A model generated the notes under the pieces. The model did not search any database, was not told where the DNA came from, and saw nothing but the letters and a program-made list of their open reading frames with translations. Positions 1-8,682 of a stretch of DNA of 64,000 bases are shown here, one piece after another. The stretch is from a virus. The position numbers were made by a program, and so were the translations under genes. Each line of letters begins with the position of its first letter. Within the stretch, counting starts at the first letter, position 1. The DNA lies in the IMG/VR virus record IMGVR_UViG_3300033146_003848, positions 82,141-146,140 of that record; one strand, 5' to 3'.

Positions 1-691
1 ATCGAAACGCTCTATGATATTCCAACATTTCAAGGTCAGTCCTATTTTGGAGCAATCAACTGAGGATGGAAATGATGAGAATTCAAGTTCATCATATTGG
101 CTAGAAATAAAAGATTTCGATTCTAGTGCGAATGAAGTTGGTATTTATTCTATCATGGATTTCCCAACATATTCTTTTGATATTGATTTTAGTAATCCAA
201 AACTTAGTGTGAATTCAATGATTCAATTAGTTGAAGAAATTATTGAGCCTAATTCACCAGTCGGGAAACAATTTGATATTGAGAATAATGTAGGTGAAGG
301 GATTGTTTGCACTTTTATGTGGGAAAACATTCTATATCGATTTAAAGTGAAAGGTGAAAAGCATTCTGCAACAAAAGTGAAGACTCTGACTCCTGTTGAT
401 GAAGAAAAGGAGCGAGTTAAAATCGAGTTTGCAAATCTAGTATGTAGTGCTTCACGATTAGAACAAGCCTGGGACGAATGTTTTCATGTGGGCCAAAGTG
501 AAGAAATAGAGAATAAGAATAGAAAACATACTGGTTCATTTATTCGTCTAGTTATGAATGATATTCTTGCTGAAGAAGTTGATATAATGATGGAGCGAAA
601 ACTTGAAGTGTCAGATATTAAAGAAAGTGTTGGAAACATTTCAAGGAAATGGTTTTTTGAACAAATCGATGCTAATGTTGGACTAATATAA
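1..691 (+). CDS. RNA ligase, C-terminal part (5' end outside window)
   Basis: The reading frame is open to the left edge (in frame from base 2), so the ATG at 14 is probably internal and the gene is cut by the window. The stretch EGIVCTF (around base 296), followed about 10 residues later by RFKVKGEKHS, matches nucleotidyltransferase motifs IV and V of Rnl2-type RNA ligases, whose lysines contact the adenylate. The remaining ~115 residues would be the ligase-specific helical tail. Such enzymes seal RNA breaks with ATP, in phages often to repair tRNAs cut by host defence nucleases. The adenylated KxDG motif must lie upstream and cannot be seen here. Family assignment is fairly sure; substrate is inference. 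Confidence 0.75.
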   Translation, partial: SKRSMIFQHFKVSPILEQSTEDGNDENSSSSYWLEIKDFDSSANEVGIYSIMDFPTYSFDIDFSNPKLSVNSMIQLVEEIIEPNSPVGKQFDIENNVGEGIVCTFMWENILYRFKVKGEKHSATKVKTLTPVDEEKERVKIEFANLVCSASRLEQAWDECFHVGQSEEIENKNRKHTGSFIRLVMNDILAEEVDIMMERKLEVSDIKESVGNISRKWFFEQIDANVGLI

Positions 692-692
692 T

Positions 693-721
693 TTGACTTA
701 GAGTGATATTTATGTTATATT
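693..721 (+). promoter_or_regulatory. Early sigma70-like promoter
   Basis: TTGACT at 693-698, 17-nt spacer, -10 TATATT at 716-721 preceded by TGT (extended -10). It lies just after the ligase stop and feeds the GHKL ATPase gene and the genes behind it. Confidence 0.8.
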
Positions 722-760
722 ATTATTGTGAAAACAATAACTTTTATAGAGGAAATCAAA

Positions 761-1909
761 ATGGCAAGAATTGAATTAACATTGTCCCCAGATTACGTTA
801 GTACGTGGGGAATTTCGGAAGCGTTGAGAGAATTGGAACAGAACATTATCGATAGAGCAAATGAGGATTATTACGCCAAAAAGATACATATATTTGAGCC
901 TGAAAATGAGAGACTGATTGTTGGTAATCAAAACACAACGATTCCAAAAAAGACATTGCTACTGGGACAAACAACAAAACGAAATGATAGCAATAGTATT
1001 GGTACTTTCGGTGAAGGATATAAATTAGCGTTGTTGATTTTAAATAGATTGGGATTAAAAACTAAGATATATAATGGTTCTGAATTGTGGGAGCCAAAAA
1101 TTATCGAATCGAGGAAATTTGGTGGTAAATTATTAGTGATCGACACTTCTTTGCCAAATTATGTGGATACTCCAAAAGACCTAATTTTTTACATTGAAGG
1201 TGTTACCAAAGAAATGTACGCGGACTTTAAAAATAAATGTCTATTTCATCAAGAGGTTGGATCAGTTATTGATGTTGCAGGAACAGGACAAATACTTCTA
1301 AATCCTAAATTTGGTGGTAAATTGTTCGTTGAAGGCTTATTCATTTGTGATTCTAAAACAAAGTATGGATATAATTTCAAGTCTCATAAAATTCAATTGA
1401 ATAGAGATAGAAGTCAAGTGGGAGATTTTGATCTTTCATATGAATCCTCTAGATTGTGGATGCATCATAACGTAACTGCTGAAGATGAACTTAATAAAAT
1501 TGATACTTTAGTTGTAGATATGATGAAGAGTGATAGTTTAGACATTCGATTTATTTCTTCATTTGGAGGTTCTAATTTTAGACGAGTCTGTGAGTTAAAA
1601 ATGAAAAAATTCAATGCCGATTTTAATCCAAATAGTGTTCCTGTGAAGACATCAGAAGAGGCCAAACATTTAAGAGAAATTTATGATAATGTTGATCCAA
1701 TAATCGTTACTAGTAGCGATTATGAATACTATTCTTGTACTCCAACATATAAAGAGAGATTGAAATCTTTGGGAGCCGATAATATGAAATTGGATAGTCC
1801 TCAATCGATATTAAAGACATTTAAATATAAATATCAAAATAATTTAGGATATAATGAACTTCAAGCATTAGATGAAATTATTGGTCAAGCATATTATTGG
1901 TCAAATTAA
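761..1909 (+). CDS. GHKL-type (Hsp90/histidine-kinase-like) ATPase domain protein
   Basis: The first 90 residues carry the two hallmarks of a Bergerat-fold ATPase: an N-box (E24 to D31, with N28) that would bind Mg-ATP, and a glycine lid G81-T-F-G-E-G86. No kinase phosphoacceptor, membrane segment or other known domain is visible in the remaining ~290 residues. I chose ATG 761 (382 aa) over the GTG at 728 because AGAGGAA at 748-754 is a proper ribosome binding site and 728 lies about at the transcription start. Role unknown; GHKL ATPases without a kinase part often act as switch or MORC/gyrase-like modules. Confidence 0.65.
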   Translation: MARIELTLSPDYVSTWGISEALRELEQNIIDRANEDYYAKKIHIFEPENERLIVGNQNTTIPKKTLLLGQTTKRNDSNSIGTFGEGYKLALLILNRLGLKTKIYNGSELWEPKIIESRKFGGKLLVIDTSLPNYVDTPKDLIFYIEGVTKEMYADFKNKCLFHQEVGSVIDVAGTGQILLNPKFGGKLFVEGLFICDSKTKYGYNFKSHKIQLNRDRSQVGDFDLSYESSRLWMHHNVTAEDELNKIDTLVVDMMKSDSLDIRFISSFGGSNFRRVCELKMKKFNADFNPNSVPVKTSEEAKHLREIYDNVDPIIVTSSDYEYYSCTPTYKERLKSLGADNMKLDSPQSILKTFKYKYQNNLGYNELQALDEIIGQAYYWSN

Positions 1910-2020
1910 ATATTTTAAAATGTCGATTGCATGCTCAAGTGAGCCTAGATTATCTCGAACGTTTGATGTGAGATTGAAAGAAAATTCGATTCCCGTCAAA
2001 ACAATGAAGCAAATAAACGA

Positions 2021-2045
2021 GTTCTGTCCGTTTTTAGGACAGAAC
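2021..2045 (+). terminator. Hairpin between GHKL ATPase and DUF5675 genes
   Basis: Perfect 9-bp stem (GTTCTGTCC / GGACAGAAC) with a 7-nt U-rich loop. There is no U-tract after it, so it may be an attenuator or mRNA-processing hairpin. Bases 1910-2067 hold no convincing gene. Confidence 0.5.
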
Positions 2046-2067
2046 GCAAACAAATAGAGGAGACAAA

Positions 2068-2541
2068 ATGGAGATAAAAGTTTTAAGAGTCAATGATAAT
2101 AGTGACTCAACTATCGGTCTATTTTATATAGATGATGTATTTCAATGTTTTACTATTGAAGATGAGGGTAGAACTGAGAAAGTGAGCGGTCAGACTAGAA
2201 TCTGGTCAGGTACATATGAAATAGGACTTCGAAGAGTTGGTGGGTTTCATGAGCGATACTTGAAAAAATTCCCTGATATGCACGAGGGAATGTTGGAAGT
2301 TTTAGATGTTGAGGGCTTTGAATATATTTTGATACATATAGGCAACGAAGAAGATGATACAGATGGTTGTTTATTAGTAGGAACAAGTTGCACGTCTAAT
2401 TTAGATAATAGAGGATTTATAGGTCATTCAACTAATGCATATAAACAGATTTATCCTCAAATACTTCAAGCATTAAAGAATGATGAAGAGGTAACAATCA
2501 CATATATTAATCCCAATTTCATAGAGAATATCAATGAGTGA
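2068..2541 (+). CDS. DUF5675 family protein
   Basis: 157 aa, the usual length for DUF5675 (PF18925). Family features seen: an N-terminal short-beta region, E31-D32 in the position of the family's LED motif, G-x-Y after a TxIxxG turn (residues 43-50), and the signature IHIGN followed by DTDGC (H90, C101) and LVG. The His/Cys arrangement recalls the L,D-transpeptidase fold, so a cell-wall role has been suspected for the family, but catalysis is not established. GAGGAG at 2057-2062 sets the start. The next gene overlaps its end by 8 nt. Confidence 0.8.
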   Translation: MEIKVLRVNDNSDSTIGLFYIDDVFQCFTIEDEGRTEKVSGQTRIWSGTYEIGLRRVGGFHERYLKKFPDMHEGMLEVLDVEGFEYILIHIGNEEDDTDGCLLVGTSCTSNLDNRGFIGHSTNAYKQIYPQILQALKNDEEVTITYINPNFIENINE

Positions 2542-3091
2542 TATATCAAAAGACATATCATTTCAAGGGAGATTCACTTTTGAATATGGTCTTATAGAAG
2601 TTAAAGATAATCGAACGTTATTACTGGTGTCTAATAATATTGAACCCTTCAAATATTTATTTTCGAGAAAGGAGTTGGCAGGTAAATTATATCAAAATGT
2701 TGGATTTATTCCAGGATCAACATTACATTTTGATGCAGATAAAATCATTTGGATGTTGTTATCGAAAGACGATAATATTGAGTTCAATATTAACGATAAA
2801 GATACCTTTAATTCGTTACATGCAATAGAGAAGCAATTGATACAATCAGGAGACACTGATGAGTTTCAACTGCGAACGTTTGTTCCACAAGTCAAGGGAA
2901 TATTTTCATCTAAAGACAAGAATGAGCCTGAGAAGAGTTTATTGGAACCTACTAAAAAGGAAGTGTTTCTGATGAGTAGTTTGTCCGTAAGAAGTGAAAA
3001 GTATATTACTGGTTCACATATGATAGAAATATTGGATGATGAATTTATGACAACATATTCATCATTTCCAAAGGAAATGATTTTAATTTAA
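2534..3091 (+). CDS. Hypothetical protein, 185 aa
   Basis: No family recognised. The protein is mixed alpha/beta by composition, with no membrane segment, cysteine cluster or obvious catalytic motif. It starts inside the end of the DUF5675 gene and is followed 10 nt later by the MazG-like gene, so it is cotranscribed with both. Confidence 0.75.
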   Translation: MSDISKDISFQGRFTFEYGLIEVKDNRTLLLVSNNIEPFKYLFSRKELAGKLYQNVGFIPGSTLHFDADKIIWMLLSKDDNIEFNINDKDTFNSLHAIEKQLIQSGDTDEFQLRTFVPQVKGIFSSKDKNEPEKSLLEPTKKEVFLMSSLSVRSEKYITGSHMIEILDDEFMTTYSSFPKEMILI

Positions 3092-3101
3092 GGAGGAAGA
3101 T

Positions 3102-3521
3102 ATGAAATGTAAAGTTTGCGGTATTGAAAATGGAACTAGAAGTGTTTGTGAGAGTTGTGGAGCCAAATTGGAAGAGTTTGTGCTTGAGGATGGAATTCGA
3201 AAGAATCATCTTCGTAAATTGGTTAGAGATAAGATGCCATTGGTATATAAACATCAGTTGAAGAAGTTTGATGGACATAAAGTTGAAGATCCTAAACAAT
3301 TGCGAATGTTAATAATGGAGAACATTCAAGAAGAGATAGATAAACTCAAAAAGGGAGAATCTGAAGTATTTGCTATGGTAGAGATTATTGACTTAGTGTT
3401 AGCGTTAGGAGGAACTTCTAAGTTAGCCTTTGAGGATATTTTCCAAAAGAGGAAGGAGACAATCGACAAGTATGGTTCGTTTGCTAATTCTTGTTATATT
3501 AAGTGGGTAGAAGAAAAGTAA
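3102..3521 (+). CDS. Zinc-ribbon plus MazG/PRA-PH-like nucleotide pyrophosphohydrolase
   Basis: 139 aa. N-terminal zinc ribbon with C3, C6, C16 and C19. From about residue 38 the sequence KLVRDKMP and the later EExDKLKKGE and EIIDLVLA helices match the all-alpha NTP pyrophosphohydrolase group related to phosphoribosyl-ATP pyrophosphohydrolase, in which acidic residues of such helices bind Mg. Members hydrolyse nucleotides to monophosphate plus pyrophosphate. The zinc ribbon is an unusual addition and might give nucleic-acid or protein contact (inference). AGGAGG at 3090-3097 gives a strong start. Confidence 0.65.
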   Translation: MKCKVCGIENGTRSVCESCGAKLEEFVLEDGIRKNHLRKLVRDKMPLVYKHQLKKFDGHKVEDPKQLRMLIMENIQEEIDKLKKGESEVFAMVEIIDLVLALGGTSKLAFEDIFQKRKETIDKYGSFANSCYIKWVEEK

Positions 3522-3527
3522 TTTAAG

Positions 3528-3556
3528 TTGACTTGGTTGATAAATTATGATATAGT
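3528..3556 (+). promoter_or_regulatory. Early sigma70-like promoter
   Basis: TTGACT at 3528-3533, 17-nt spacer, -10 TATAGT at 3551-3556 with TGA before it. It drives the phosphatase gene; the expected transcription start (~3563) rules out the upstream in-frame start at 3560. Confidence 0.8.
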
Positions 3557-3589
3557 GTATTGAAAGTTATTAATTATTTGAGAGATATT

Positions 3590-4120
3590 ATGAATATTCA
3601 AGTTTGGTCGAGAGCAAAAATGAATTTCTTGATTGATAGGAAAATTGCATTGCCATTTCATAAGAATGAACCATATGTGATTGTTTCAATATGTGGAGTT
3701 TATGATGCAGTATATGGATTAGATTCGTTGTCTGCAACAGGGATTCTAGAATTAAAATTTGCCGATATGACTCGTGAGTATTGGGAAAAACATCAATCAA
3801 CATTACATCCAGATAGCATGTTTAATGAAACTCATGCTATTAAATTGTTAGACTTTATTTATAAAAATAAAGATGTGGAAAATTGGATAATACATTGTGA
3901 TGCTGGACTTAGTCGTTCGGGAGCAGTTGCTAGTTGGATAGCCAATCATTTTGGAATATCATTCCAAGAGTTGCAAGATCAACAGGATCATAAAATTTAT
4001 CCGAATTCGATCGTCTTAGATGTTATGAATGAAGTTTCAGGTAAAACTAAAGATGCTCAAAAATTATATGATGATTTATTTAATAATTCCCAGAGCAGAA
4101 GAGGTATAAAATATGACTAA
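3590..4120 (+). CDS. Tyrosine / dual-specificity protein phosphatase
   Basis: 176 aa. The active-site loop is HC-x5-R-S: C103 (nucleophile) to R109, within IIHCDAGLSRSG. An aspartate-rich stretch upstream (FADMTREYW) may hold the general acid. The fold should be the cysteine-phosphatase fold, acting on phosphotyrosine, phosphoserine or RNA 5' phosphates (RNA 5'-triphosphatases share this motif). Ribosome site GAGAG at 3580-3584. The last 8 nt overlap the next gene. It lies with RNA ligase, Nudix and CYTH genes, so an RNA-end role is possible but unproven. Confidence 0.8.
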   Translation: MNIQVWSRAKMNFLIDRKIALPFHKNEPYVIVSICGVYDAVYGLDSLSATGILELKFADMTREYWEKHQSTLHPDSMFNETHAIKLLDFIYKNKDVENWIIHCDAGLSRSGAVASWIANHFGISFQELQDQQDHKIYPNSIVLDVMNEVSGKTKDAQKLYDDLFNNSQSRRGIKYD

Positions 4121-4697
4121 TATTAATAATTTAATTGAACAACAACGACACCAAGAATTAGAAAAATTTGAGGAAGAATATGTGTGGTTAAAGGAGGAAT
4201 ATAGTAGAGTTAGGGCTACTATGAATAATATGATAACTATTTCGATGAACAATTTAATTAATTCTACTATCCCATTTATTTTAGTGGGAGTATTATTAAT
4301 TGTTGCCATTTTTGCGATAGATTTTTCAAGCATAGTGTCTCATTCAAATCAAATCATTAAATGGAGTATGATTGGGGGATTAGGAGCCTTCATTATAGTA
4401 TTCTTAACTTCGGCTCACATTATTTATTTGAAATGGTCACTTATAGAAAAGACACTTGAGAGTATGTATTTATTAGATAATATATCTCTTCAAGAGGTTA
4501 TAGATAAAACTGAATTGTCAATTATAGAATCCCGAGGAGTTCTGTTAGAAACTTACAGGAATTGGCTTCAACATTGGGAACAAATTGGGAAGATTATCAT
4601 TATGACTCCAGTTTCAGATTCAGTTTTTGAACTTACATTTAAATTTGGATGGGTTAAAATATTATTATTAATGATTCAGCGAGAAAAAGTCAAATGA
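4113..4697 (+). CDS. Two-helix inner-membrane protein
   Basis: 194 aa. The N-terminal ~30 residues are rich in E/K/Q and look coiled-coil. Two hydrophobic segments follow (about residues 48-70 and 83-108) and then a soluble tail. No family recognised. The start is ATG 4113 with AGAGG upstream, and the gene overlaps both neighbours by 4-8 nt, so it is coupled to the phosphatase and Nudix genes. Confidence 0.7.
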   Translation: MTNINNLIEQQRHQELEKFEEEYVWLKEEYSRVRATMNNMITISMNNLINSTIPFILVGVLLIVAIFAIDFSSIVSHSNQIIKWSMIGGLGAFIIVFLTSAHIIYLKWSLIEKTLESMYLLDNISLQEVIDKTELSIIESRGVLLETYRNWLQHWEQIGKIIIMTPVSDSVFELTFKFGWVKILLLMIQREKVK

Positions 4698-5212
4698 AAG
4701 TAATTAGTCAAGAAACTTCATATGTGTGTCCGGTATTTTTGGTAGAACAACTCAAATATGATACTGGGCAAACAATGATGGTTCAAAAATGTCCATCTGT
4801 TGTACATATTGCTCCATATATTAAAGATAGTGACCGATATATATTAATCGAGGAATTTCGAGCAGGAGCAGAAGAGGTGTTATTAACATTTCCTGCCGGA
4901 AAAATAGATGCTGGAGAATCATCTTTAATTGCCGCATATCGAGAATGCATTGAGGAAACAGGATATGTCCCACTTGCATTAGAGTTAATACATGAGGGAT
5001 ATACTAATCCTGGAATTAGTGATGAGTACGCATTTTTCTATAAAGCCTCAGTTCGACCTGCTACAAACGCTGAGATGGAAACTCATTCGGCAGATGAGCA
5101 TGAGAATATTCAAATTCGCACCATGACAACAGTTGAATTGAGGAAAAAATTAGGAGATATCAAATCAATAAAAAGTTTCTTGCTTGCGAATTTGGTTTTG
5201 CAAAATAATTAA
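4694..5212 (+). CDS. Nudix hydrolase (ADP-ribose pyrophosphatase-like)
   Basis: 172 aa with a complete Nudix box at residues 69-91 (Gx5Ex7REUxEExGU: G69, E75, R83-E84, E87-E88, G90). The catalytic Mg ligands E84, E87 and E88 are present. The PAG immediately before the box and the length resemble ADP-ribose/NDP-sugar pyrophosphatases. In phages such enzymes can remove nucleotide signals or recycle NAD fragments after host defence. Start ATG overlaps the previous stop. Substrate not determinable from sequence. Confidence 0.85.
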   Translation: MKVISQETSYVCPVFLVEQLKYDTGQTMMVQKCPSVVHIAPYIKDSDRYILIEEFRAGAEEVLLTFPAGKIDAGESSLIAAYRECIEETGYVPLALELIHEGYTNPGISDEYAFFYKASVRPATNAEMETHSADEHENIQIRTMTTVELRKKLGDIKSIKSFLLANLVLQNN

Positions 5213-5226
5213 TTATATGCTATACT
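5198..5226 (+). promoter_or_regulatory. Early sigma70-like promoter, weak -35
   Basis: TTGCAA at 5198-5203 (inside the end of the Nudix gene), 17-nt spacer, -10 TATACT at 5221-5226 with TGC before it. It probably drives the next small genes. Confidence 0.6.
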
Positions 5227-5279
5227 ATTAATAGAGAGTGTGAGAAAACAATTTATTAATTTTTTTAGGGAGACTAAAT

Positions 5280-5558
5280 ATGAGTGATTTTTTATTATCA
5301 TTTTGGTCAGAAAAAGACTACACATTAGAGCAGGAGTTAAGAATTTTACAGAAAGTGATTGAATTTTATTTAGGTCAATTGCCAAACATGACAATTGAAT
5401 TTTTGAAAAAAAGAAGAACTAGAGAAGTGATAAAAGTTTTTCAAGTGAGATATAATCATTTGGGATTAGGAGCAGAGAATTTTGCTATATTGCAGGATAT
5501 ATATAAACTGGAGAAATTAAGAACGAGGTCGTTTAATATTAATTTATTTGTTGAATAG
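5280..5558 (+). CDS. Hypothetical protein, 92 aa
   Basis: No family recognised. The protein is helical, with a basic patch (KKRRTR around residue 44) that could touch nucleic acid. Ribosome site AGGGAG before ATG 5280. First gene after the promoter at 5198. Confidence 0.65.
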   Translation: MSDFLLSFWSEKDYTLEQELRILQKVIEFYLGQLPNMTIEFLKKRRTREVIKVFQVRYNHLGLGAENFAILQDIYKLEKLRTRSFNINLFVE

Positions 5559-5567
5559 GAGAAAGTT

Positions 5568-5720
5568 ATGCCAATGTATGATTATGTTTGTAAGAATTGT
5601 AAAGAGAAGTTTTCAAAGAATGTGCCAATGAAAGATTATAAAAAGCCACAGAAGTGTCCGAGTTGTAAATCGTTATGCGAAAAAAAGGTTTCCTGTGCGG
5701 CATTAAAGGATGTGCATTAG
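5568..5720 (+). CDS. FmdB-type zinc-ribbon microprotein, 50 aa
   Basis: Starts MPMYDYVCKNC and later has CPSC, giving the CxxC...CxxC layout and the MPxYxYxC opening of FmdB-family zinc ribbons (PF09723). Two further cysteines follow. Ribosome site AGGAGAAAG at 5558-5565. The family is often called regulatory, but its molecular role is unknown. Confidence 0.8.
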   Translation: MPMYDYVCKNCKEKFSKNVPMKDYKKPQKCPSCKSLCEKKVSCAALKDVH

Positions 5721-5729
5721 GAGTGAAAC

Positions 5730-6479
5730 ATGAAATATGAAGTTTTAATAAGTAAGCCTAAAGATTTAATAACCACTGGACTTCTATTAGATTTAGACAA
5801 ATCTTTGGTTTTAGTTTTGAATGATAACAATGTGACAATACTCCATTCAGACATAAGTCATAAAGAGTCAATGATAGTATGGAATTTCACACCTGAAGTC
5901 AATGATATAGATGATAAAAAAATCACGAATGCGATTAAAGAGTATATGGATTCTGTATATCATTGTTCATTTGATGTGAAATTGTTTGAAATAATAAAGC
6001 CGACATTTATTTCAATATCTCAATCGTCATTTGAGCAAGAATGTAAAGCCGAGGCTCAACGATTTTTTAAAAGTCTTAGAGAGAATACCTCTAAAGAGAG
6101 TATAAAAAGTTTTTGTAGAAAGGCTAAGTTTATTGATTCTATTCAAGAACAAATGGATCCCAAACAAAAGATTATCTTAGAGATAGTGGATGGAGAAATC
6201 ATTTGGAATTTTAGAGATTTTACCAAGAATTTCATGAATAGAGTGTATATTATTGTGAAAAATATTGCCACAGAAACTTTCATTTCTGTACCACAATATG
6301 CAAAATTTTTAGATGCTCTGTATTTCTTAAAATCATCTGAAGAACATTATGACCTTGCCATGTTAGATAAATACTCTCAGAATTCAGAAGGGGAGCGAGA
6401 TTCCATTAAGTCAGGTGATATATGTTTCGCTGAAGGATGGAATCTGTTGAGAGAGTCTGATGATATATCCATCACATGA
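5730..6479 (+). CDS. Hypothetical protein, 249 aa
   Basis: No family recognised. The N-terminal ~80 residues look like a beta-rich domain; a lysine-rich helical part follows. TAGGAG 7 nt before the ATG. It sits in one run with the FmdB and CYTH genes with very short gaps. Confidence 0.7.
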   Translation: MKYEVLISKPKDLITTGLLLDLDKSLVLVLNDNNVTILHSDISHKESMIVWNFTPEVNDIDDKKITNAIKEYMDSVYHCSFDVKLFEIIKPTFISISQSSFEQECKAEAQRFFKSLRENTSKESIKSFCRKAKFIDSIQEQMDPKQKIILEIVDGEIIWNFRDFTKNFMNRVYIIVKNIATETFISVPQYAKFLDALYFLKSSEEHYDLAMLDKYSQNSEGERDSIKSGDICFAEGWNLLRESDDISIT

Positions 6480-6492
6480 CTAGGAGAATTAA

Positions 6493-7110
6493 ATGTCAAC
6501 TGTAATAGAACTAGAGCGAAAATATCTTATGAGTGAAATTCCTATGGGAATAGTGAATTTTGGAATTCAACCTCCAAAAATCATTGAACAATTTTATGTG
6601 AAAAATGAGCAAGAAAGGTATAGACATGTTGAGTTTCAAGGGGAACATACTTTTTTTAAGCAATCAAAACGTTCATTGCCGATTGGATGTATTGAGAACT
6701 CCAATGTAATCAGCAAAGTTCGATATTGGTACAATAGAGTTTTTCACAAACAAGGGAATTTAATCCGAAAAGTTCGATATGAATTGCCAAGTGATATGTA
6801 TGATGAGATAATAATTGATTCCCAGTTTGTGAATAATATCATTATAGATAAATTTAAATTGACTGAAAATCGAAAGTTTTTTGTTATGGAAATAGAATTT
6901 GCTAATACTGAGGGATATCTAAATGGACAACATTTAACCGCAGAATTTGATGATTTAATGATTGATGTTACTGGCGATACACGGTTTTATAATCGAAGTA
7001 TATCTAAACCGAATAGTTTTATTGAATTATATCCTCTTCTAGATTCTCTTTATCGAAAAATTGACGTTAAAAGGATAACTCATATGAAGGAGAAAAAACG
7101 TGAAAAATAA
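6493..7110 (+). CDS. CYTH domain protein (triphosphate tunnel enzyme family)
   Basis: 205 aa. The N-terminal E6-L-E-R-K10 matches the ExExK signature of CYTH triphosphate-tunnel metalloenzymes. The later pattern of basic strands (IRKVRYEL, about residue 98) and acidic strands (VMEIEFA; LTAEFDDLM) is what the eight-strand tunnel needs to hold phosphate and metal. Known members hydrolyse inorganic triphosphate, thiamine triphosphate or RNA 5'-triphosphates, or make cAMP. Which one applies here is open. The gene overlaps the following lipoprotein gene by 11 nt. Confidence 0.75.
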   Translation: MSTVIELERKYLMSEIPMGIVNFGIQPPKIIEQFYVKNEQERYRHVEFQGEHTFFKQSKRSLPIGCIENSNVISKVRYWYNRVFHKQGNLIRKVRYELPSDMYDEIIIDSQFVNNIIIDKFKLTENRKFFVMEIEFANTEGYLNGQHLTAEFDDLMIDVTGDTRFYNRSISKPNSFIELYPLLDSLYRKIDVKRITHMKEKKREK

Positions 7111-7429
7111 AATATTATTATTATTCATAGGTCTGTTGTTCATATCATGTGCTCATGTTCCGATAGAGATTAATATCCCTGACTGTTCCCGAATCATAAA
7201 ATTTCAACGGAATATTCAAGAACGAGATATTTTAATAATCATGAATATACATAAGGAAATCATAGACTTACAATTAAATATTTTCGATAATGACATTTTG
7301 GTGTGTAATGAATTTAAATTAGAAGTGTCAAAGATAAAAGAATATTTACCATCATCAGAGAGTATTGTTAAGTTGGGTGTTGAGAATTGTAATCGGATAA
7401 ACTTGGATTCAAAAGAACCTTCAAAATGA
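7100..7429 (+). CDS. Small lipoprotein
   Basis: 109 aa, GTG start with AAGGAG upstream. N-terminus K-K then a hydrophobic stretch ending LLFISC, a lipobox with lipidation at C17. The rest is soluble with two more cysteines. Likely exported and anchored in the cell envelope during infection; phage lipoproteins of this kind may act in lysis or superinfection exclusion, but nothing specific is recognised. Confidence 0.65.
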   Translation: MKNKILLLFIGLLFISCAHVPIEINIPDCSRIIKFQRNIQERDILIIMNIHKEIIDLQLNIFDNDILVCNEFKLEVSKIKEYLPSSESIVKLGVENCNRINLDSKEPSK

Positions 7430-7447
7430 TAAGAGTAATATAATCAA

Positions 7448-8197
7448 ATGAATTTTTTAAATGAAACACGACGGTATTTAATATATGCGTTTATGGATCC
7501 CAAAGATCGTCCATATTACATTTACTATAGTGACTTGTCTTATGGTGAGATATGTCGAAAAGAAGGGCATAAATTGACTGTTACTGGATATTTTGATCCT
7601 GAATATATCAAGGCTAAGGAATTTCAAAATCAAGGGTTTCCATTCGTGATTAGTGTCCTTGAGGATGGAATAGTTGAAGAAAATGATGCTATCAAAAAAG
7701 TATTTTCTTGGATAAAACATTATCAGCGAAAGAATTTAATGTTAATGAATCGGTTTTATGATGCAGAAGGCAATGAAAGAGATGATTCTCCACATAAAAT
7801 ATATTTAGCATACGAAAAACATAAGAAGAAACTAAAAGATGATGCATTTAGTTGGCAACAATATTATGAAGATATCGAGAGATATTATTCACCTAAAGAT
7901 AAAAGTAAATTTAAAGGAGCAAAGAGTTATAGAGCAAAGATTTGGACATTTATAAGTCCAAGCGGAAAAAAATATGAGATATTTGGAGAGTTAAAGGAGT
8001 TTTGTAAGAAGCGAGGATTAAGATATAATTCAGTAAAGAATTATGTTCAAGGTAAATGGAAACATCCCACATATAAAGGATGGATCATTACTAAAAGAGA
8101 TCCTACAGATGAAGAAAGAAAAAAGTTGAAAATCATTGACACGGCTGATGTAATAGAGTATACTATAAGAGTAAAGACTTTAAATAATGAAGATTAA
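7448..8197 (+). CDS. NUMOD-containing protein, possibly a degenerate GIY-YIG endonuclease
   Basis: 249 aa. Residues ~165-215 match a NUMOD1-like DNA-reading module: a strand ending in SPSGKKYEI, a helix with ELKEFCKKRGL, then a lysine-rich turn and YKGWII. This module normally sits behind homing endonuclease domains. The N-terminus (YLIYAFMDPKDRPYYIYY) resembles the first strands of a GIY-YIG domain, but the glycine and catalytic arginine are not evident, so nuclease activity is probably lost. It may remain as a DNA-binding protein. Weak ribosome site. Confidence 0.6.
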   Translation: MNFLNETRRYLIYAFMDPKDRPYYIYYSDLSYGEICRKEGHKLTVTGYFDPEYIKAKEFQNQGFPFVISVLEDGIVEENDAIKKVFSWIKHYQRKNLMLMNRFYDAEGNERDDSPHKIYLAYEKHKKKLKDDAFSWQQYYEDIERYYSPKDKSKFKGAKSYRAKIWTFISPSGKKYEIFGELKEFCKKRGLRYNSVKNYVQGKWKHPTYKGWIITKRDPTDEERKKLKIIDTADVIEYTIRVKTLNNED

Positions 8198-8216
8198 TAA
8201 TTTTAGGAGATTTAGT

Positions 8217-8672
8217 ATGAGTAAATCAAAACAAAAAACATTAATGAAGTTAGAACAAAAATATTCTAATCTCAAGCACCAACGAGAAAAGGTTATTATG
8301 AAACTACAAAGCATTAATGAGCAGTTAAAAAAAAGTCGCGGTGAAGTAAGAGCATTTAAAGCAAAATGGTACAAAAGTAATGAGAGGAGTAATATTAATA
8401 TTACTGTTCATGCGGTGTTAAGATATGTGGAGAGAGTGTTGAATATTAATGTTGACCAATATCGCAATCAAGAGCCAAATGATAATAAATTGTTGCCATT
8501 ATTACTGCAACAAGAGAGTTTGGTTTTAACTGAATTATATGATGAGATGCTTCCCGAAGCATTAGCAAAAGCAATTCCACTTTGTGGAGATAATAGATAC
8601 AAAGTGAAGACTGAACGAGGAGAATTTGATTTAAAAGTAGCCAACGATACAATAATAACAGTACTAACGTAA
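8217..8672 (+). CDS. Conserved phage-type protein, 151 aa
   Basis: An N-terminal charged coiled coil (residues 1-50) is followed by a compact domain with VHAVLRYVERV and, at the end, a strand reading NDTIITVL. I have seen the HA-x2-R-x2-ER helix plus this ending in uncharacterised phage proteins but know no function. ATG 8217 is preferred to the upstream in-frame ATG because TAGGAGA at 8204-8210 precedes it. Confidence 0.65.
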   Translation: MSKSKQKTLMKLEQKYSNLKHQREKVIMKLQSINEQLKKSRGEVRAFKAKWYKSNERSNINITVHAVLRYVERVLNINVDQYRNQEPNDNKLLPLLLQQESLVLTELYDEMLPEALAKAIPLCGDNRYKVKTERGEFDLKVANDTIITVLT

Positions 8673-8682
8673 GGAGTAAAAA

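Noticed and set aside
1872-2057. Open frame between the GHKL ATPase and DUF5675 genes
   Set aside because: No ribosome site at any start, overlaps the ATPase gene and ends in a hairpin; probably chance.
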